From the NCBI RefSeq assembly GCF_035222375.1, contig NC_085888.1:2790001-2854000 (forward strand): 64,000 nt of DNA, read 5' to 3'. Position numbers and translations under genes: made by a program. This DNA comes from Podospora pseudocomata. Lineage: Eukaryota > Ascomycota > Sordariomycetes > Sordariales > Podosporaceae. Under the pieces are notes generated by a model, which did no database searches, had not been told where the DNA came from, and worked only from the letters and a program-made list of their open reading frames with translations. Positions 23,176-34,973 of this stretch are shown here, piece after piece. How positions within the stretch are numbered: the stretch's first letter is position 1; every line of letters starts with the position of its first letter.

Positions 23176-23860
23176 ATGGCCTCCCAATACGAAGGCAAGC
23201 TCCCCCACCGTCACCACCAACCATTCCATCTATCCCCCTAACATATGCTAACCTCCCCCAACAGTCGAACACAACATCAAAACCCCCCCTCCCCCCACCC
23301 GCCGCCGCCAAATAGACATGTCTACCTTCACCTCCCACCTCAGCTCCACCATCACCCCCGACCACATCACAAACCCCCACTCCATCCCAAACCCAGTCGA
23401 CCTCTCCGCCGCCTTCCGCCTAGTTCAAGACCAGTTCCTCACCCTCGCCTCCTCGGCCCCTTCCCAAGAAAACCAGTCCTTCCTCCTCTCCCTCGCCCAG
23501 TCTCTCGAGGAGGACACGCTCCACCCCCCGACCTCCCTCGAGGGCACCTCCCAGGAGTTCGTCGACTCCCTCGATCGCGTCCCGCGCAAGTCCCTCTCCC
23601 CCGACGACAAATGTCCCATCTGCATGGAGAACTTCCTCGACGATCCCTACTGCTTGGTGGCTGAGCTCCCTTGCGGGGGGAGACACAGGTTGGATCTGGA
23701 ATGTGTCGGCCCATGGTTGAGAACAAAGGGGACGTGCCCTTGCTGTAGGGCTGACTTGGGAGAGCGAAAAAAGAGGAAGGAGGCGGAAGAGAGGGAGAAG
23801 GAGAAGGGCAAGAAACAAGAGGTGGAGGAGGAGGACGATATGGATGGGTTATATGCTTAA
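23176..23860 (+). CDS. RING-finger protein, probable E3 ubiquitin ligase
   Basis: Two exons, 23176-23194 (19 nt) and 23265-23860, give 204 aa. The intron starts GC and ends AG (donor GCAAGC, branch GCTAAC); without this splice the first ATG cannot join the conserved frame. An N-terminal hydrophilic part is followed by a RING of about 48 residues: CPICMENF, then LPCGGRHRLDLEC, PWL and CPCCRADL, with the metal ligands in place. The C-terminus is a highly charged Lys/Glu helix. No membrane segment. A downstream ATG at 23318 is the alternative start if the GC-AG intron is not used (180 aa). Substrates unknown. Confidence 0.82.
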
Positions 23861-24140
23861 TGTGGGTGGCACATGCACAAAGAGCGCTGGGAAAGAATAT
23901 GGGAAGTTAGCGATGCGATATCTGTCTCTCTGGTCTGTATAAAATGCTTGTAATCCCCAATAACCCGATGCAAAGATGCGAAATGACATTTGGTGAGACA
24001 AGGCAACATGCCCTTATTCAACAACCTGAGCTTTTATACTCCCTTCACTCTCCTGTTTACCGAGGCGAAAGTATGCACACCTGATGCTCAGCCAATAAAC
24101 AACCCATCCATCCTCCTTCTTCTTCTGTTTGTTGCGGTTC

Positions 24141-24563
24141 TCATTTTGGAAAAGAACTCGTCATCCTCCCCGCCTTCTTCCCCTCCTTACTAGAGTGGCT
24201 CTCCCTCGTCTTGCCATCCCGCGGTGCTTGTTTCTCCTCTGCCCTCTCGTTTGTTTCCTTTGATATTTCCCGGTTGGCTCCCGAGGCTTCCAAGGGGTTG
24301 TCATACGGCCCCTTCCAGCAGGATTGGAATTCCAAGTCGGGGTCTGTGACGGTTGGGTCGAAGGCTGTGGCGCACTCGGCGGCTTCGTCGTCCGAACCAG
24401 ATTTGGTGGAATCGTTGGGTCGGGGTTTGAGTGAGGTGCGGTCTTGGTCGTCCTTGTAGGCTTGACGGGGGAGAGAGGGGTTGTATTGACGGGTTAGGGC
24501 AAGGGAGGAGGAAATGGGAAGGGGAGGCAGGGGGCGGCGGAGGGTGGTGCGGAGGAGGGACAT
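24141..24563 (-). CDS. Small hypothetical protein with mitochondrial-like N-terminus
   Basis: 140 aa, single exon. The start was chosen at MSLLRTTLRRPLPPLP because this gives an Arg/Ser/Leu-rich, acid-free N-terminus resembling a mitochondrial presequence; the frame is open upstream but looks non-coding there. The remainder is hydrophilic and predicted disordered, with a Pro/Asp-containing block (AFDPTVTDPDLEF, then NPLEASGANREISK) resembling small hypothetical proteins common in filamentous ascomycetes. No domain recognised; function unknown. Confidence 0.6.
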   Translation of the reverse strand: MSLLRTTLRRPLPPLPISSSLALTRQYNPSLPRQAYKDDQDRTSLKPRPNDSTKSGSDDEAAECATAFDPTVTDPDLEFQSCWKGPYDNPLEASGANREISKETNERAEEKQAPRDGKTRESHSSKEGKKAGRMTSSFPK

Positions 24564-27500
24564 GATGCCTGGTGTGCTGGAATATATGTTATTCTTGGAG
24601 CGGGGGTCAACAGGTGTTTCCCGCCTGGGAAGAGGATCCAATTTGATCAAGTATCGTGCAGTAGGGATGGTGAATTGATGGCGTATAATCGAACCACCAC
24701 GTCTAAGTGGTGGTGCCCCCCAAACCATAACAAATGATCCCCCTCTGACGTCATGACGACGACCGCACATTTGAACATTCCCGCCTAAATTACAGTTACA
24801 CTTTTATTCCCCCCCCCTTTCATCAACTCGCCTCATCAATCTGAAAAGGGCTAGAGAATCGTGGTTTCCCCGCAGTGGGGCAGCCTTGTTCAATTGTCGT
24901 TTCTTTTTTATTCCGTAGGCGGTTCAGGTTCAGGGGCTTTCTCTCGGGTTCGTATGTAAGCAATACCACACCAACAACAGGGCTCAGGGCTGGAGGTCAA
25001 AGTTGGATGGAGATCTGTTTTTTTTCTTGTTTTTTTTTTCAAGGATTGAGTGTGGGAGTGCGGCATGCGACGTTGGATCGTAAAAGAAAATGAAGGTGGT
25101 TATTTTTAGCGGATTGTGGAATTGCCATATTTGAGTTTGTTTTCTGGGGAAGAAGAAATTGTGACATCGATTGTTGGGGTGGATGGTATTGGAGAGTGAC
25201 GTTTTGTTTCGACCACAAGTGATGCGAGACTGTTTATTACTGTTGGGTTTTCCAAGGAAAATGATGGAAAGAGAGGCTTCTTTCTGTTTTAGAGCTGAAA
25301 ATCAATCAGGTCAACCGTGGAATGAAAGTTCTGGCTGGAAGATCTGGTTGTCTTAGCCTATCAGCATCATCAAAGTTCATCCATCGAACATCAGCTCAGA
25401 TGTCCAGCATCAACATTCATCACCTGCCTTCCTTACCTATTGCTAAACAAGCCACATTCCCAAGTCGCTGGGATCTGCTGGTCGTCAGTCCTTGTGAATA
25501 ACCAACCATTTGCAATGGTCCCCGCATCTCGATCCACCAGTCAGTGCCGGCTTACCCATACGCAGCTTGCGTATGCCAAATGCCAACCCTCCGACATCGA
25601 TCACACCTCAGATCGCCCTTCCAATTGTACGGTCCTCCGGCTCCGAACCCTGCCTATTCGCGCGTCCCTGAAATCTCTCCAATTCAGCTTGGCTCGCGAA
25701 ACGTGCTCCGGTGTCTATCAGTCAATAAATTTCCACCGCTGTATACCTCTTGCCCCAAGTACATGATTGGTGGCGAGAGAGAATGATCCAATGTGTTCTG
25801 CCCTGAATACGCCGCCCTTGGGCGGTCAAACAACACCCAACACGGGAATACCGCAATGTCGCACCGTCCCAATCCCATGGGAAGGATTCATTCGCTTCTT
25901 CTCTGCTGGAACTTCTAGAAGATCTACCACCCCCTTCCCCTTCCCCCCCCTCGGTTCCTTCATCGCTCGATTGGTTGCGATAGATAACGCGGCCGATATC
26001 CTATTCGTCGCTCCGTGCCGTGCGTTGGCCCGGGTGTTGGGTGTGTGGTAGGAGTGGAAAATGTATAATGTATGTAGTCAACACCGAAAAGGGGGGACGA
26101 ATAAGACGCCGCAAGGCCGCAGCCGCAGCAGACCATCCATCCATCAATCAGCAGAAAAGAGAAAGAAAAACCGGGCTGGCGGATGGCAGGCAAAGGAAAC
26201 AAGACTCTGGTTCGGCATGCAGTAGAAGGGTTCCAGAAGCTCTTTTCCCTTGTCCGGATTCGATCATCTGGTTTCAGGTTGTGCCGCAGGAAGCCAGTAG
26301 CGTCATGCACAACACATCTTCGGGACCTGAGAGGGCGGACATGGCCGAAGTTCGGTTGGCTTGGTGGATTTGAGCTCTCAGGCGGCGTGGCGAAATTGTA
26401 GGGCCTCGGGCGGGTAGACGGAAGGTCCAGTGATGTGGATGAAGCCTCGGGGGAGAATGACACGAAGACAAACGTTTGGTGGTGAGGTGCCGTTAGTAGA
26501 CCTGAGTGCGCCGCGGGGTCGTTGGCGGGAATGTTGATCAGTGTGTCCTGGCGATGGCCACATCAGGAACGACAAGTCATTTTCACCCGAGACAACCACC
26601 CGCGATTGCGAACCTGAGCTTTTTGTAGCGGGGTCGTGTGGTCGTGATGCTTGGACCAGCCCCAAACCTAAGTCTTGGTTGATACCACACTGCTATTCCG
26701 CATTGGTCCACAGCGCGCCTCACGCACATTTAGTACACCGCTTGTAGCTAATAGCAGCGACACCAAGCCCGTTTCACCGCAAACCGCACGTGGAAACCCC
26801 AGGATAACTTGCGTGCTTTAGTGCGCGGTGTCGCGGGAATCGACAGAAGGTAGGTGTACGGATACGCAGTGTGTCTCTCGCCCGTGATGTTTCGGCGTGC
26901 GGCTTGAGGTGGTGTTTGGTGCCGCTGCTGTTGATATTCAGTGTTATTCGTATCCCGTGATACAAGTCAAGAACAGGCCACCGCACAACTGCACCTCTGC
27001 CTGATATCCACGCCGCCTTGCCGCTGCCGTGTATAGATGCGGTCAGATGTATATGGCCTCTTCCCGTGGTCCTCCCCCGCATGTGAAGACACACACAACC
27101 TGTGATGCCGTGAGGGAGGAATCTCACCGTTCGGCTAGCAATGCCAGATGCTAGGTTAGGAGATGGCTTGGAATTGCTGCGCACGCACAGATCGGCTAAC
27201 CTCTTTTCCCTCTGGTCTCTGCGAAAACAGCCCTCACCCCCCCGCCCGCCCCCATTGTGTGGTGGAGTGACCTCGCACCGTACCCTTCGCCAGAGTGAGG
27301 ACAAGGGCCGTAAAGTTCCGAACATGTGGCATGTGGCATGTGGCATGTGGGAAAGAGAGGGAGCGATCCAACGATGCGGCACTCGTCATAAAAAGAGATG
27401 GTCAGGGTCCGGGCTCACCGCACAGCGGGACCCAGCGACCCAGCGACCCAGCGCGTTGCAATATCGGCGATGGAGGCAACATGCCTGGAGGGGAGACACT

Positions 27501-28963
27501 GGAGGGGGCTGGGACGGTCTGGGACGAGCTGGGACAAGCTGGCTCGAGCTGGACAGATCAAATGAATGGAATTTTCCTGAGGAGTCTTTATCGCGGGTGC
27601 CTCCACCGGCTGAGAAGACGCCATTTTATGACTTTGGCGCTAGCCTGCCGGGCCAGGGCTGGCTGGCTGTTCAGCGCTGGGCTGCGTGAGGACCACGATG
27701 CGTCCCATCTTTGTGCGAATATTGCACCGCAGGCACCGCAGGCCAGGGGGGGCCATAATGTACGTAAAGTCGACGGGTCGCCATGTGGCCTTTGATTGCC
27801 TGCTGGAGCCCGCTACACCTCATGGAGGTAAGACAAAGACACTGACACCGAATAGCTCTCGTCCGAAAAACTTGTGCCCACTGCGAGGAAAAAGCCACCA
27901 GCTTGTTTCCGGTCGGGATCTGCGCGCTGATGAGTGAATCGGAAGCGCACTCAATTCCAGAATCCAAAAAAAAAAAAAAAGGTCTCACTCACCCCTCGTG
28001 GCGCTAGTTGGAGACAAACGGCCCCTAGACATCAAGTATCATCATATATCATACATGATAATGACAGACCTCAAAGCATTGTTCGCCAGGGAGCCTCCCG
28101 TCGTATATGGTAATAGTTAATCAGAGGAATGGTCACCAGTTCCTCTCTTTATCGCGACGGCAGCTCCACCCCTCCAAGGGTAGTGATCCCAGTGATCCCT
28201 GTGCATCCCAAGCCGCTTGTCTATCCGACCAGGGGTGCCGCTACCACGCCTCCAGCGACCAGTGCTGGCTTTCCTCCACCACTGGGCGGGCCAGCACCAT
28301 TCTCGTCGAAGCCTTTCCCCTTCTAATAAACAGGGACCGACGACAAGCAACAAGCACTCCTCCCCTCCCCCACCCCCTCCCCCTTAAATGCGAAACAGCT
28401 GCTGATGCCCTTTCCCAGTGCTGTAACTGCATCTAGCTTGGTCCCTTGTTTGTGTGCGCCTGTGCCATTTCGATCTCGAATTCCATCTTTTCGTCTTCCC
28501 CCCAAGAGAAGAGAACAAGCAAGCAATTGGCTTTCTTTGTTGTCGATACCCCTCAGCCTCTGGCCGACTGCCCGACCTGCATGCGTACCGCATCCTGCCG
28601 TTCTTCCCTAACACTCGCCTCTCCCCTCCTCCACCTCTACAACAACACCACCGCCGACGAACGACGCAAAACCGAGTGCGCCTGATAGATCCGACGAAAT
28701 TGGCGACGCCGATTTTGACGACGCTCTCTACTGTATTATCACCTCGACGACGAGCGGCCGGTTCTCACGCCAGCTTTCCCGCTTCCGCTCTCCCACGCCA
28801 AGACCGGAGCCGAATGACGATCAGGTTTGGTGTTCTAGTGTCCCAGAATCACCAAAGCCGTTTTGAGCGCCGTCAAAGTGCATATCCTCAGGTTTTTGCA
28901 TGGTCGTTTGAGTAGGAGCATCATCAAAAAGGACACGGAAAAGGGAGCAAAGAAGCGGTAGCC
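24564..28963. other. Gene-free 4.4-kb region upstream of the kinase gene
   Basis: No open frame here has recognisable similarity or sensible splicing. Features seen: homopolymer T runs near 25018-25042, a perfect four-copy CATGTGG repeat (27323-27350), short GACCCAGC repeats (about 27428-27452), a poly-A run (27967-27980) and a strongly pyrimidine-rich 28100-28700, the probable promoter and 5' leader of the downstream kinase. It may hold non-coding transcripts or long-range regulatory DNA. Confidence 0.45.
27323..27350 (+). repeat. Four-copy 7-bp tandem repeat
   Basis: Four perfect direct copies of CATGTGG. Confidence 0.85.
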
Positions 28964-30921
28964 ATGGGCAACAGCCAGGGCAAGCCTGTTGACCTCGATG
29001 GCGAAGGTGGGTTGCAACAAGGAATCGGCGCATATCAGGAGCGGTCATACTAACAACGAACAGTGAACTTGAACCACTTCCGCCTATTGCGAGTTGTCGG
29101 ACGAGGAGCGTTTGGAAAAGTACGGATCGTCGAGAGAAAGGACACTGGGCTGTCGTTTGCGCTCAAGTACATTCGGAAAGATGAAGGTTGGTACACCGTT
29201 GGGATCCCTCAAGGTCCTGACACCACAGATCAAGGACACGACGACTGACATGCGTGTATACAGTTGTGCGATCTGAAAGTGTACGCAACATCATTCGGGA
29301 AAGGCGAATGCTGGAGCACGTGAACCACCCGTTCATCTGCAACTTGCGCTACAGCTTTCAGGACATCGAGTATATGTACCTGGTGGTGGATCTGATGAGC
29401 GGCGGTGATTTGCGGTTCCACATTTCAAGAAAAACATTCACAGAAGATGCCGTCAGGTTTTGGATTGCCGAGCTGGGCTGTGCTCTGAGGTATGTGCACA
29501 GGCAAGGCATTGTCCATCGCGATGTGAAGCCCGACAACGTCCTTTTGGACGGAGAAGGTCACGTCCATTTGACGGATTTTGTAGGTTTTATGAGCCATAT
29601 GACAGGGCTAGCTACGAGCGTCTGCTAACCTACTCACAGAACGTCGCCTCCGATATCATGCCAGGCAAAAACCTGACAAGCAAGTCCGGCACCTTGGCAT
29701 ATCTTGCCCCCGAGGTCTACGCAGGAAACGGCTATGACGTACGCGCTGATTGGTGGTCATTGGGTGTCTTATTCTACGAATGCATTTACAACAAGGTACG
29801 AGAAAGCCCACAGCCGTTCCATGTCTTTGTTCTCTTCAACGCTGGCCCCACATCGCGGAGTTCACCGGGAAGCCGCATGAGTAAGACTAACACCCGTTAC
29901 AGAGGCCGTTCGAGGGAAATTCCGAATCATCATTGAGCGCCGTTATTCAAGCTGCAAAGCCCAGGTTTCCCGTAACAAATCCTCCGGTGTCGCTTACATG
30001 CATGTACGCCATCCAGGCCGCCCTGGAACCCAATCCGAGCAAACGTATGGGCCACACATGGGAGAGCTTCATTCACAATGACTTTTTCTCCATGATCGAT
30101 TTCATGGCCCTGGAAAGGAAGGAGATTGAGCCAGTGTTTATCCCATCATCCGAAAAAACCAACTTTGACGCTACTTACGATTTGGAAGAGCTGCTTTTGG
30201 AGGAGGCGCCGCTTGAGGCTCGTGCGCGCAGACAGAAACCTAGGGAAAGGTTAAAGGACGACGCGACAGACAAGGAGATTCGTGAGGACGAGCTCTACAG
30301 GATGATAGAGACGGATTTCCGCAACTTTGACTACACTGTGGCCGCTTATAAGAAGTAAGTTTCTCCATCATTTTCCCGCGGGTGCTCATGCTAACAACCG
30401 TTCCCAGAATCGCATCACAAACCACCCAACCAAACGGGCAACCAGCAGCCGCCGCCGGCAAAGAAAACCTCCAGCCCGGCACCGCCCAAACAACCGACAC
30501 GGCCACAGCCGCGCCCGCCACGACAAACGGCAACTCCCCAACCGACAGCAACAAACTCACCCGCCCCCCGTCAAACCACTCGCGACGCAGCGCCCCAGGC
30601 CGCCCTCCCCCGCTGCCGCCATACCCCCAGTCTTACAACCCCCGCGCTGGAAACCGTTCGGGACCAGGAATGATTGTCGAGTCCCCAACAGGCGGCGTAC
30701 AGGTTACTCTCGACGGGGGCGGTAGCTGGAGCGACCTTGCCAGACAGGACGCGACACTCCCAGCGGACGCCTCTGGGGCGAATAACGAACTGGATGGAAA
30801 GGAAAGCGGCGGTGGGGGTGTCTTTGGGTTTTTGAGCAGGAAGAAGGGGAGGGGGAATAGTCCGAAGCCTAAAGAAAGGGGTGTATTGGGCAAGGAGGGT
30901 GCGAGAGTGGTGATTGGGTAA
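28964..30921 (+). CDS. AGC-type Ser/Thr kinase, YANK/STK32 family
   Basis: Six exons: 28964-29006, 29064-29186, 29264-29580, 29640-29795, 29903-30354 and 30408-30921, giving 534 aa. The N-terminus MGNSQGK could be myristoylated (Gly2), as in mammalian YANK kinases. Kinase landmarks: GRGAFGKV (27-34), catalytic Lys in FALKYI (Lys49), HRDVKPDN (140-147), DFN in place of DFG (160-162), and SGTLAYLAPEVY. DFN is characteristic of the YANK subfamily, so Asp160 and activity are probably retained. A tail beyond about residue 365 is Pro/Gly/Asn-rich and disordered. The gene follows a very long gene-free region. Targets unknown. Confidence 0.9.
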
Positions 30922-32238
30922 TTGTTTTTCTATCGTTATCATATTTTCTTTGTTGAACATCTTTTTTTTTCTGTCGTCGTCGTGGTACATTTTTACACAC
31001 ACATCTACACTATCGTTCTTAATTTGTTTTCTCATACACTGTTGACTGGGGAAGGGGATGGGGGTGGGGAGGGAAGAGGTAGTGGTTGTTGCATATTCTA
31101 TCTTTATGGGATAGAAAAGGAGTCTGTTATTTTTCTTTTCTTTTTGTTTTTGCTTTTGTTCTCTTATGGTGGGTGGTGGGTGGGGCAAACAGGGTGGTAT
31201 ATTTTTTGCATGGGGGGGGCATCTCCTTTTATATTTGCTAGGTGGTGTGGTTGAGTGGGAATGAAAATGGATGGGGGAAAAGAAATACAGGATTTGTGTG
31301 TGGATGCTGAATGTGCGTGTGTTGTGTTCTTTGATTGCGTGTGCGGTTGTTTATTTAGGGTTTTCGTTGCGGGTTATTGTTGTTGATTGTATGTCTGGCC
31401 TGGTGAGCAAGCGTTCGTTCTGTCTTCTCTGTCCTGGGGCAACATGACAGGATGACAGAATGTGTGCAATGGTGTTGATGGGGTGGTTGGTGGTGGTGGT
31501 ACTGGCTGGAGAAGTTATATACCCATAGCTTTGTTGTCGTATATACGTACATATTTGAAGAATAACAAAAAGTAAAATGATCATGATACGATGTCCTGTT
31601 GGAACTGTTGTGCTACGACTGGACTGCGCGCGCATGCTGGCCGACAGCTTCATACTCAAGTGTAGCAAGCTCGGGGGGGGAAACAAATGCCACTCAGATG
31701 GCCAGGACGAATTTTCCAGAGCATTGCCTTCAACACACGGGGTCACATAGTTGAAAGGCCTTCGATACCACTAGGCAGCATGTAGATACGCACCCAGTCA
31801 CTTCACAATCATTTTACAATTCAAAGGGACACGAGATACACACACACACCATAATCACTCCTTGTTATTCGGGGTATCACAATCAAAATCCATAATTCCA
31901 TGCTCGCCGCCCAAACAAAAACCCATCATTTCCCGATCGTGCTGGTGGCCCTCGTTAAAAACCTGCCGAGCCCCCCCCCCCTTACTGGGTACCCTCAGTC
32001 AGGAAAAGAGTGAACCACCCGATCAATACATTGACCCATAGTCCAACAACTCCCGAACGCCCAAAATAAATCCCATCCAATATCCCCAAAAATAAATCCA
32101 ACAGACCCGCTCAATGCATACCCAACAACTTCGTCCAATGCCTCAAAAGTGCCGGAAGAGGATGCAGTTCGATGGAATCATCAATGGTACTAGGTTTCTT
32201 ATTTGAGGACACCATTTTCCCCTAATCTTGAATCACAA
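30922..32238. other. Convergent intergenic region (kinase / DNA glycosylase)
   Basis: Two 3' ends face each other over 1.3 kb. The left half is T/G-rich (31130-31340), the right half A/C-rich. A short CA run (31841-31848) and a C run (31972-31981) are present. No gene was recognised. Confidence 0.45.
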
Positions 32239-33455
32239 TCACCTCATCAGCGCCTTTCTTCCCCGCTTGGCAACTGGCTTGGAAGGTTTGACACCCTCCT
32301 CCTCCTCCTCCTCCTCCTGCTCCTCCTCCTCGGTTTTTTTGACAGCGGCGCGCCGGCCACGTCTAGCCTTGGGTTTTGGCATGTCCGTAGACCCCCACTC
32401 GGCTTTGCGCTTCCTCCCCTTCGGCGCTGGCTTCTTCTCCTCCTGCCTCCCCCCATCCTCCTCCTCCACCACCTCCTCCTTGTTCTTTTCCTCCTCAACG
32501 ACCACAGGAACACCGTCAAGAGTAATCTTCTGCAAGCGAGTAGCATAGCAGCTTGTCCGGTTCCCAACTGTGACGTGAGCCAACGGTTCTCCCCCAGGGA
32601 GTGTAGGGTTCTCCGAGCCCTTGCTCCATCGATACTTGAAAAGCCAATCAGAGGGGAACTGGTGATAGTCACCGAGCACGCCAACAGCTGTCTGACAAAC
32701 GTATCGGATCACCTCGTACAGAGTCTTAGTCTGCGCGTCGGTGAGATGGTTGCATCTCTGCTCTGGGTGGATCCGGGACTGAAACAGCACCTCGTCACCG
32801 ACCCAGTTTCCGATCCCGCTGATGAACTTTTGGTTGAGAAGCATAGCTTTGACCGCGGCGCGACTGGCGCGACACTTGGACTGGAAGTACGCAAGCGTAA
32901 ACCTGTCCGTGTCTTGCACAGGGTCGGGGCCGTTTTCTTTGAGAGGAGCATGGCTGCGAATGTCAGCGCCGGGGCAGTCCACGAGACGAACTCTAGCCAG
33001 GCGCCGATAGTCGGTGAAAGCCACTTCCACCGCGGGGTTGCAGGTGGTCGTGAGGTGGAATTTTGTGTATTTGGGAGGCCAGGTTTCGACGCGTGTGTCC
33101 GTGTCCCGGTAAAGGGACGAGTAGGATGTTTGGACGCCCCTAATCTGAAGCCAACCCGTCATGCCAAAATGCATCACCACATGCGGAGCCTTATCAAGGA
33201 CAAGCCAAAATAGCTTGCCTTGCGACCCGGAGGAGATGACCTTCCTCCCGGTCAAGGCAGCCGAAACTGCGTCGCCGGTCGTGCCCGCCTTGCCAAAGAC
33301 AATTTGGTCGTCGACAGCGGACGCGGTTCTGATGGTCTTGCCGACGAGATGTAGACGCAGAAAGTGCACGATGCGCGCGACTGGGTTTGGGTTTAGTTAT
33401 CATGATGATACAGAACAGAGAGTCATGAAAACTTACCTTCAGCTATCTCAGGCAT
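32239..33455 (-). CDS. Fpg/Nei-type DNA glycosylase (formamidopyrimidine-DNA glycosylase)
   Basis: Base-excision repair glycosylase/AP lyase for oxidised purines. Two exons, 33437-33455 (19 nt) and 32239-33380, give 386 aa. The short first exon supplies MPEIAEV, i.e. the catalytic Pro2 and Glu3 of the family, which fixes the start. The H2TH region is clear (NQKFISGIGNWVGDEVLFQS), with the conserved RIHPEQ. After the core the expected zinc finger is missing, as in plant and fungal MMH-type enzymes. The C-terminal 90 residues are alternating acidic and Lys/Arg-rich repeats, probably nuclear localisation and DNA binding. Confidence 0.93.
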
Positions 33456-34045
33456 GTTTGCGAGATGTGATGACCTCTGTCTAGAAGTCAAAGTGCAAGA
33501 TGCGACTCGCGTGGTTCGGTGATTTGGAGACCAGCGAGTGCGAGTCCAACTACTTGAAAGCAGCTGAGGCATCAAAGATGTCAGATAAGACCAGATAGAG
33601 ATACCAACAGTTGTTGGAAGCAGACTTACAAAGATGGAAGACTTCTTTTGATGTGGAGGTGACAGAAAGTTGATCGATCACGAAGGTGAGAGTTGCATGT
33701 TATGGGGAAGGAAATTTTGGGAGAGACGCTCCAGGAAATATGGGGGGGTGTATATACATGGGAGGGACAGCGTTGCGGCGGAACCAAATGTACACATATC
33801 TTTCACAGGTACGCTGCTGCAGATGCTCCAACACGTGGTTGCGCCCCTGAAGCGTTGGCTCTTCGTCGGCGCGTCGTGCTCTTATGGACGAGGAGTCAAA
33901 GGCAAAACACGAGTGCTCTGCGACTTCACGTGATGTGGTCAAAGCGCCCATGTTCCCGGCAGCTGGCCAAGCTTTCAAGCTTTCGACAGCCCCACTCTGC
34001 CGCAGCGGGTTTTTCCACTGCCCCACACAAACTGGGCAGCTTCAA
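33456..34045. other. Intergenic region upstream of the snoRNA host gene
   Basis: Shared 5' region of the divergently arranged glycosylase gene and snoRNA host gene. No coding region supported. Confidence 0.45.
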
Positions 34046-34170
34046 AAACTCTGCGACTGCAACTTTTTATCTTTCTTCCTCTCCCAACATCAGACCACAA
34101 CCATCACAACCACCAATCTGCTTCTGGTAAGTCGCATTTGCTTCCGCAGACGCGCTTGACAACAGCAACA

Positions 34171-34256
34171 TTTCTATGATGACACAACCAATACCGCAAA
34201 CTAGAGTCTTTGACCTTCGGGTATGAAACTAGCATTGTCACGTCAGTCTGAACTTT
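34171..34256 (+). ncRNA. snR78: Box C/D snoRNA, snR78 homologue (25S U2421)
   Basis: Box C ATGATGA at 34176-34182, box D CTGA at 34248-34251. The intron folds outside the boxes into a perfect 10-bp stem (34161-34170 with 34256-34265). The segment CAAACTAGAGTC, just upstream of a TTGA-type D' box (about 34210-34213), is complementary to the 25S rRNA site whose fifth-nucleotide position is U2421 in yeast numbering, the known snR78 target. Intron 1 of the host gene. Confidence 0.85.
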
Positions 34257-34520
34257 GTTGCTGTTGTCGCCGCGCTGCATACCACCGACCTTTGCAATCC
34301 GGACAGGACTGACCAGCAAGCAGTACTCTGGCCTCCTACGAGCCACAGTCGCGGATGGGAATCATAACACCTGATTGATGGGCATCATTTGCCTGGTGGA
34401 GGTCGATGGGGACACAGCACCACGAACCGACCAACCGACCTTGAACAACTCTCACCACCGGTTGAGGCGTCAACGCTCTCAGGTCAGTGCCCTTCGTCAC
34501 CCTCACCTCTTCCCATCCTC

Positions 34521-34616
34521 GGATTTCATGATGTTCTTACTTTGCTTCGGCAAGTTGGAATTACCGACTGAAATATCTTTTAATGAAGACACAAATGGCT
34601 GTTTCTGATTGAATCC
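34521..34616 (+). ncRNA. snR77: Box C/D snoRNA, snR77 homologue (18S U578)
   Basis: Box C ATGATGT at 34528-34534, D' CTGA at 34568-34571, a C'-like TAATGAAGA at 34581-34589, box D CTGA at 34605-34608. Terminal pairing is GGATT with AATCC. The guide TGGAATTACCG upstream of D' is complementary to the conserved 18S segment CGGUAAUUCCA and, by the D'+5 rule, points to the U that is U578 in yeast. Intron 2 of the host gene. Confidence 0.87.
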
Positions 34617-34736
34617 AACACTTCTTACCTTTTCACTTCTCCATTGGTTGTGCGGCTTTCAGACGCTAACATCCATCAAGCAGATCATCCATACCTGTCA
34701 CTGAGTAAGTCGACAGCTTCTTTCACCAGCACTCGC

Positions 34737-34835
34737 TGTGCTTTATGATGAAACGGCACTGGGCTCCGAAATTCCATGAGCAAGACACGCCACTTCTGCG
34801 ACAGGCCTAGAAAACCTCGTCCACTGATCAGCACA
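34737..34835 (+). ncRNA. snR76: Box C/D snoRNA, snR76 homologue (25S C2197)
   Basis: Box C ATGATGA at 34745-34751, box D CTGA at 34824-34827, six-base terminal stem TGTGCT (34737-34742) with AGCACA (34830-34835). The guide GCACTGGGC lies upstream of a degenerate D' (CCGA) and is complementary to 25S rRNA GCCCAGUGC. The fifth position is the C corresponding to yeast C2197. Intron 3 of the host gene. Confidence 0.82.
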
Positions 34836-34973
34836 TCCATATCTGTCTTTTGCACACGCCGCATGGCAGAGAGTACGGGCTAACTCTCCTGGAAGTTGAT
34901 CGGATTGTTTGATGCACCTAGATCGTTGGGGTTGTCTTTAGGGTAAGTTTTATCGACTTTTTTTCCCCACCAC

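Noticed and set aside
25960-26463. 167-codon minus-strand open frame in the large gene-free region
   Set aside because: Low-complexity, with no conserved motif and no codon bias toward C-ending codons.
27427-27452. Short GACCCAGC repeats as a possible CRISPR or regulatory array
   Set aside because: Only about three adjoining copies without spacers; a simple local tandem repeat.
34324-34482. Possible additional C/D snoRNA around CTGATTGATGGGC in the second exon of the host gene
   Set aside because: No proper box C/box D pair with terminal stem, and no guide to rRNA recognised; the segment reads better as an exon.
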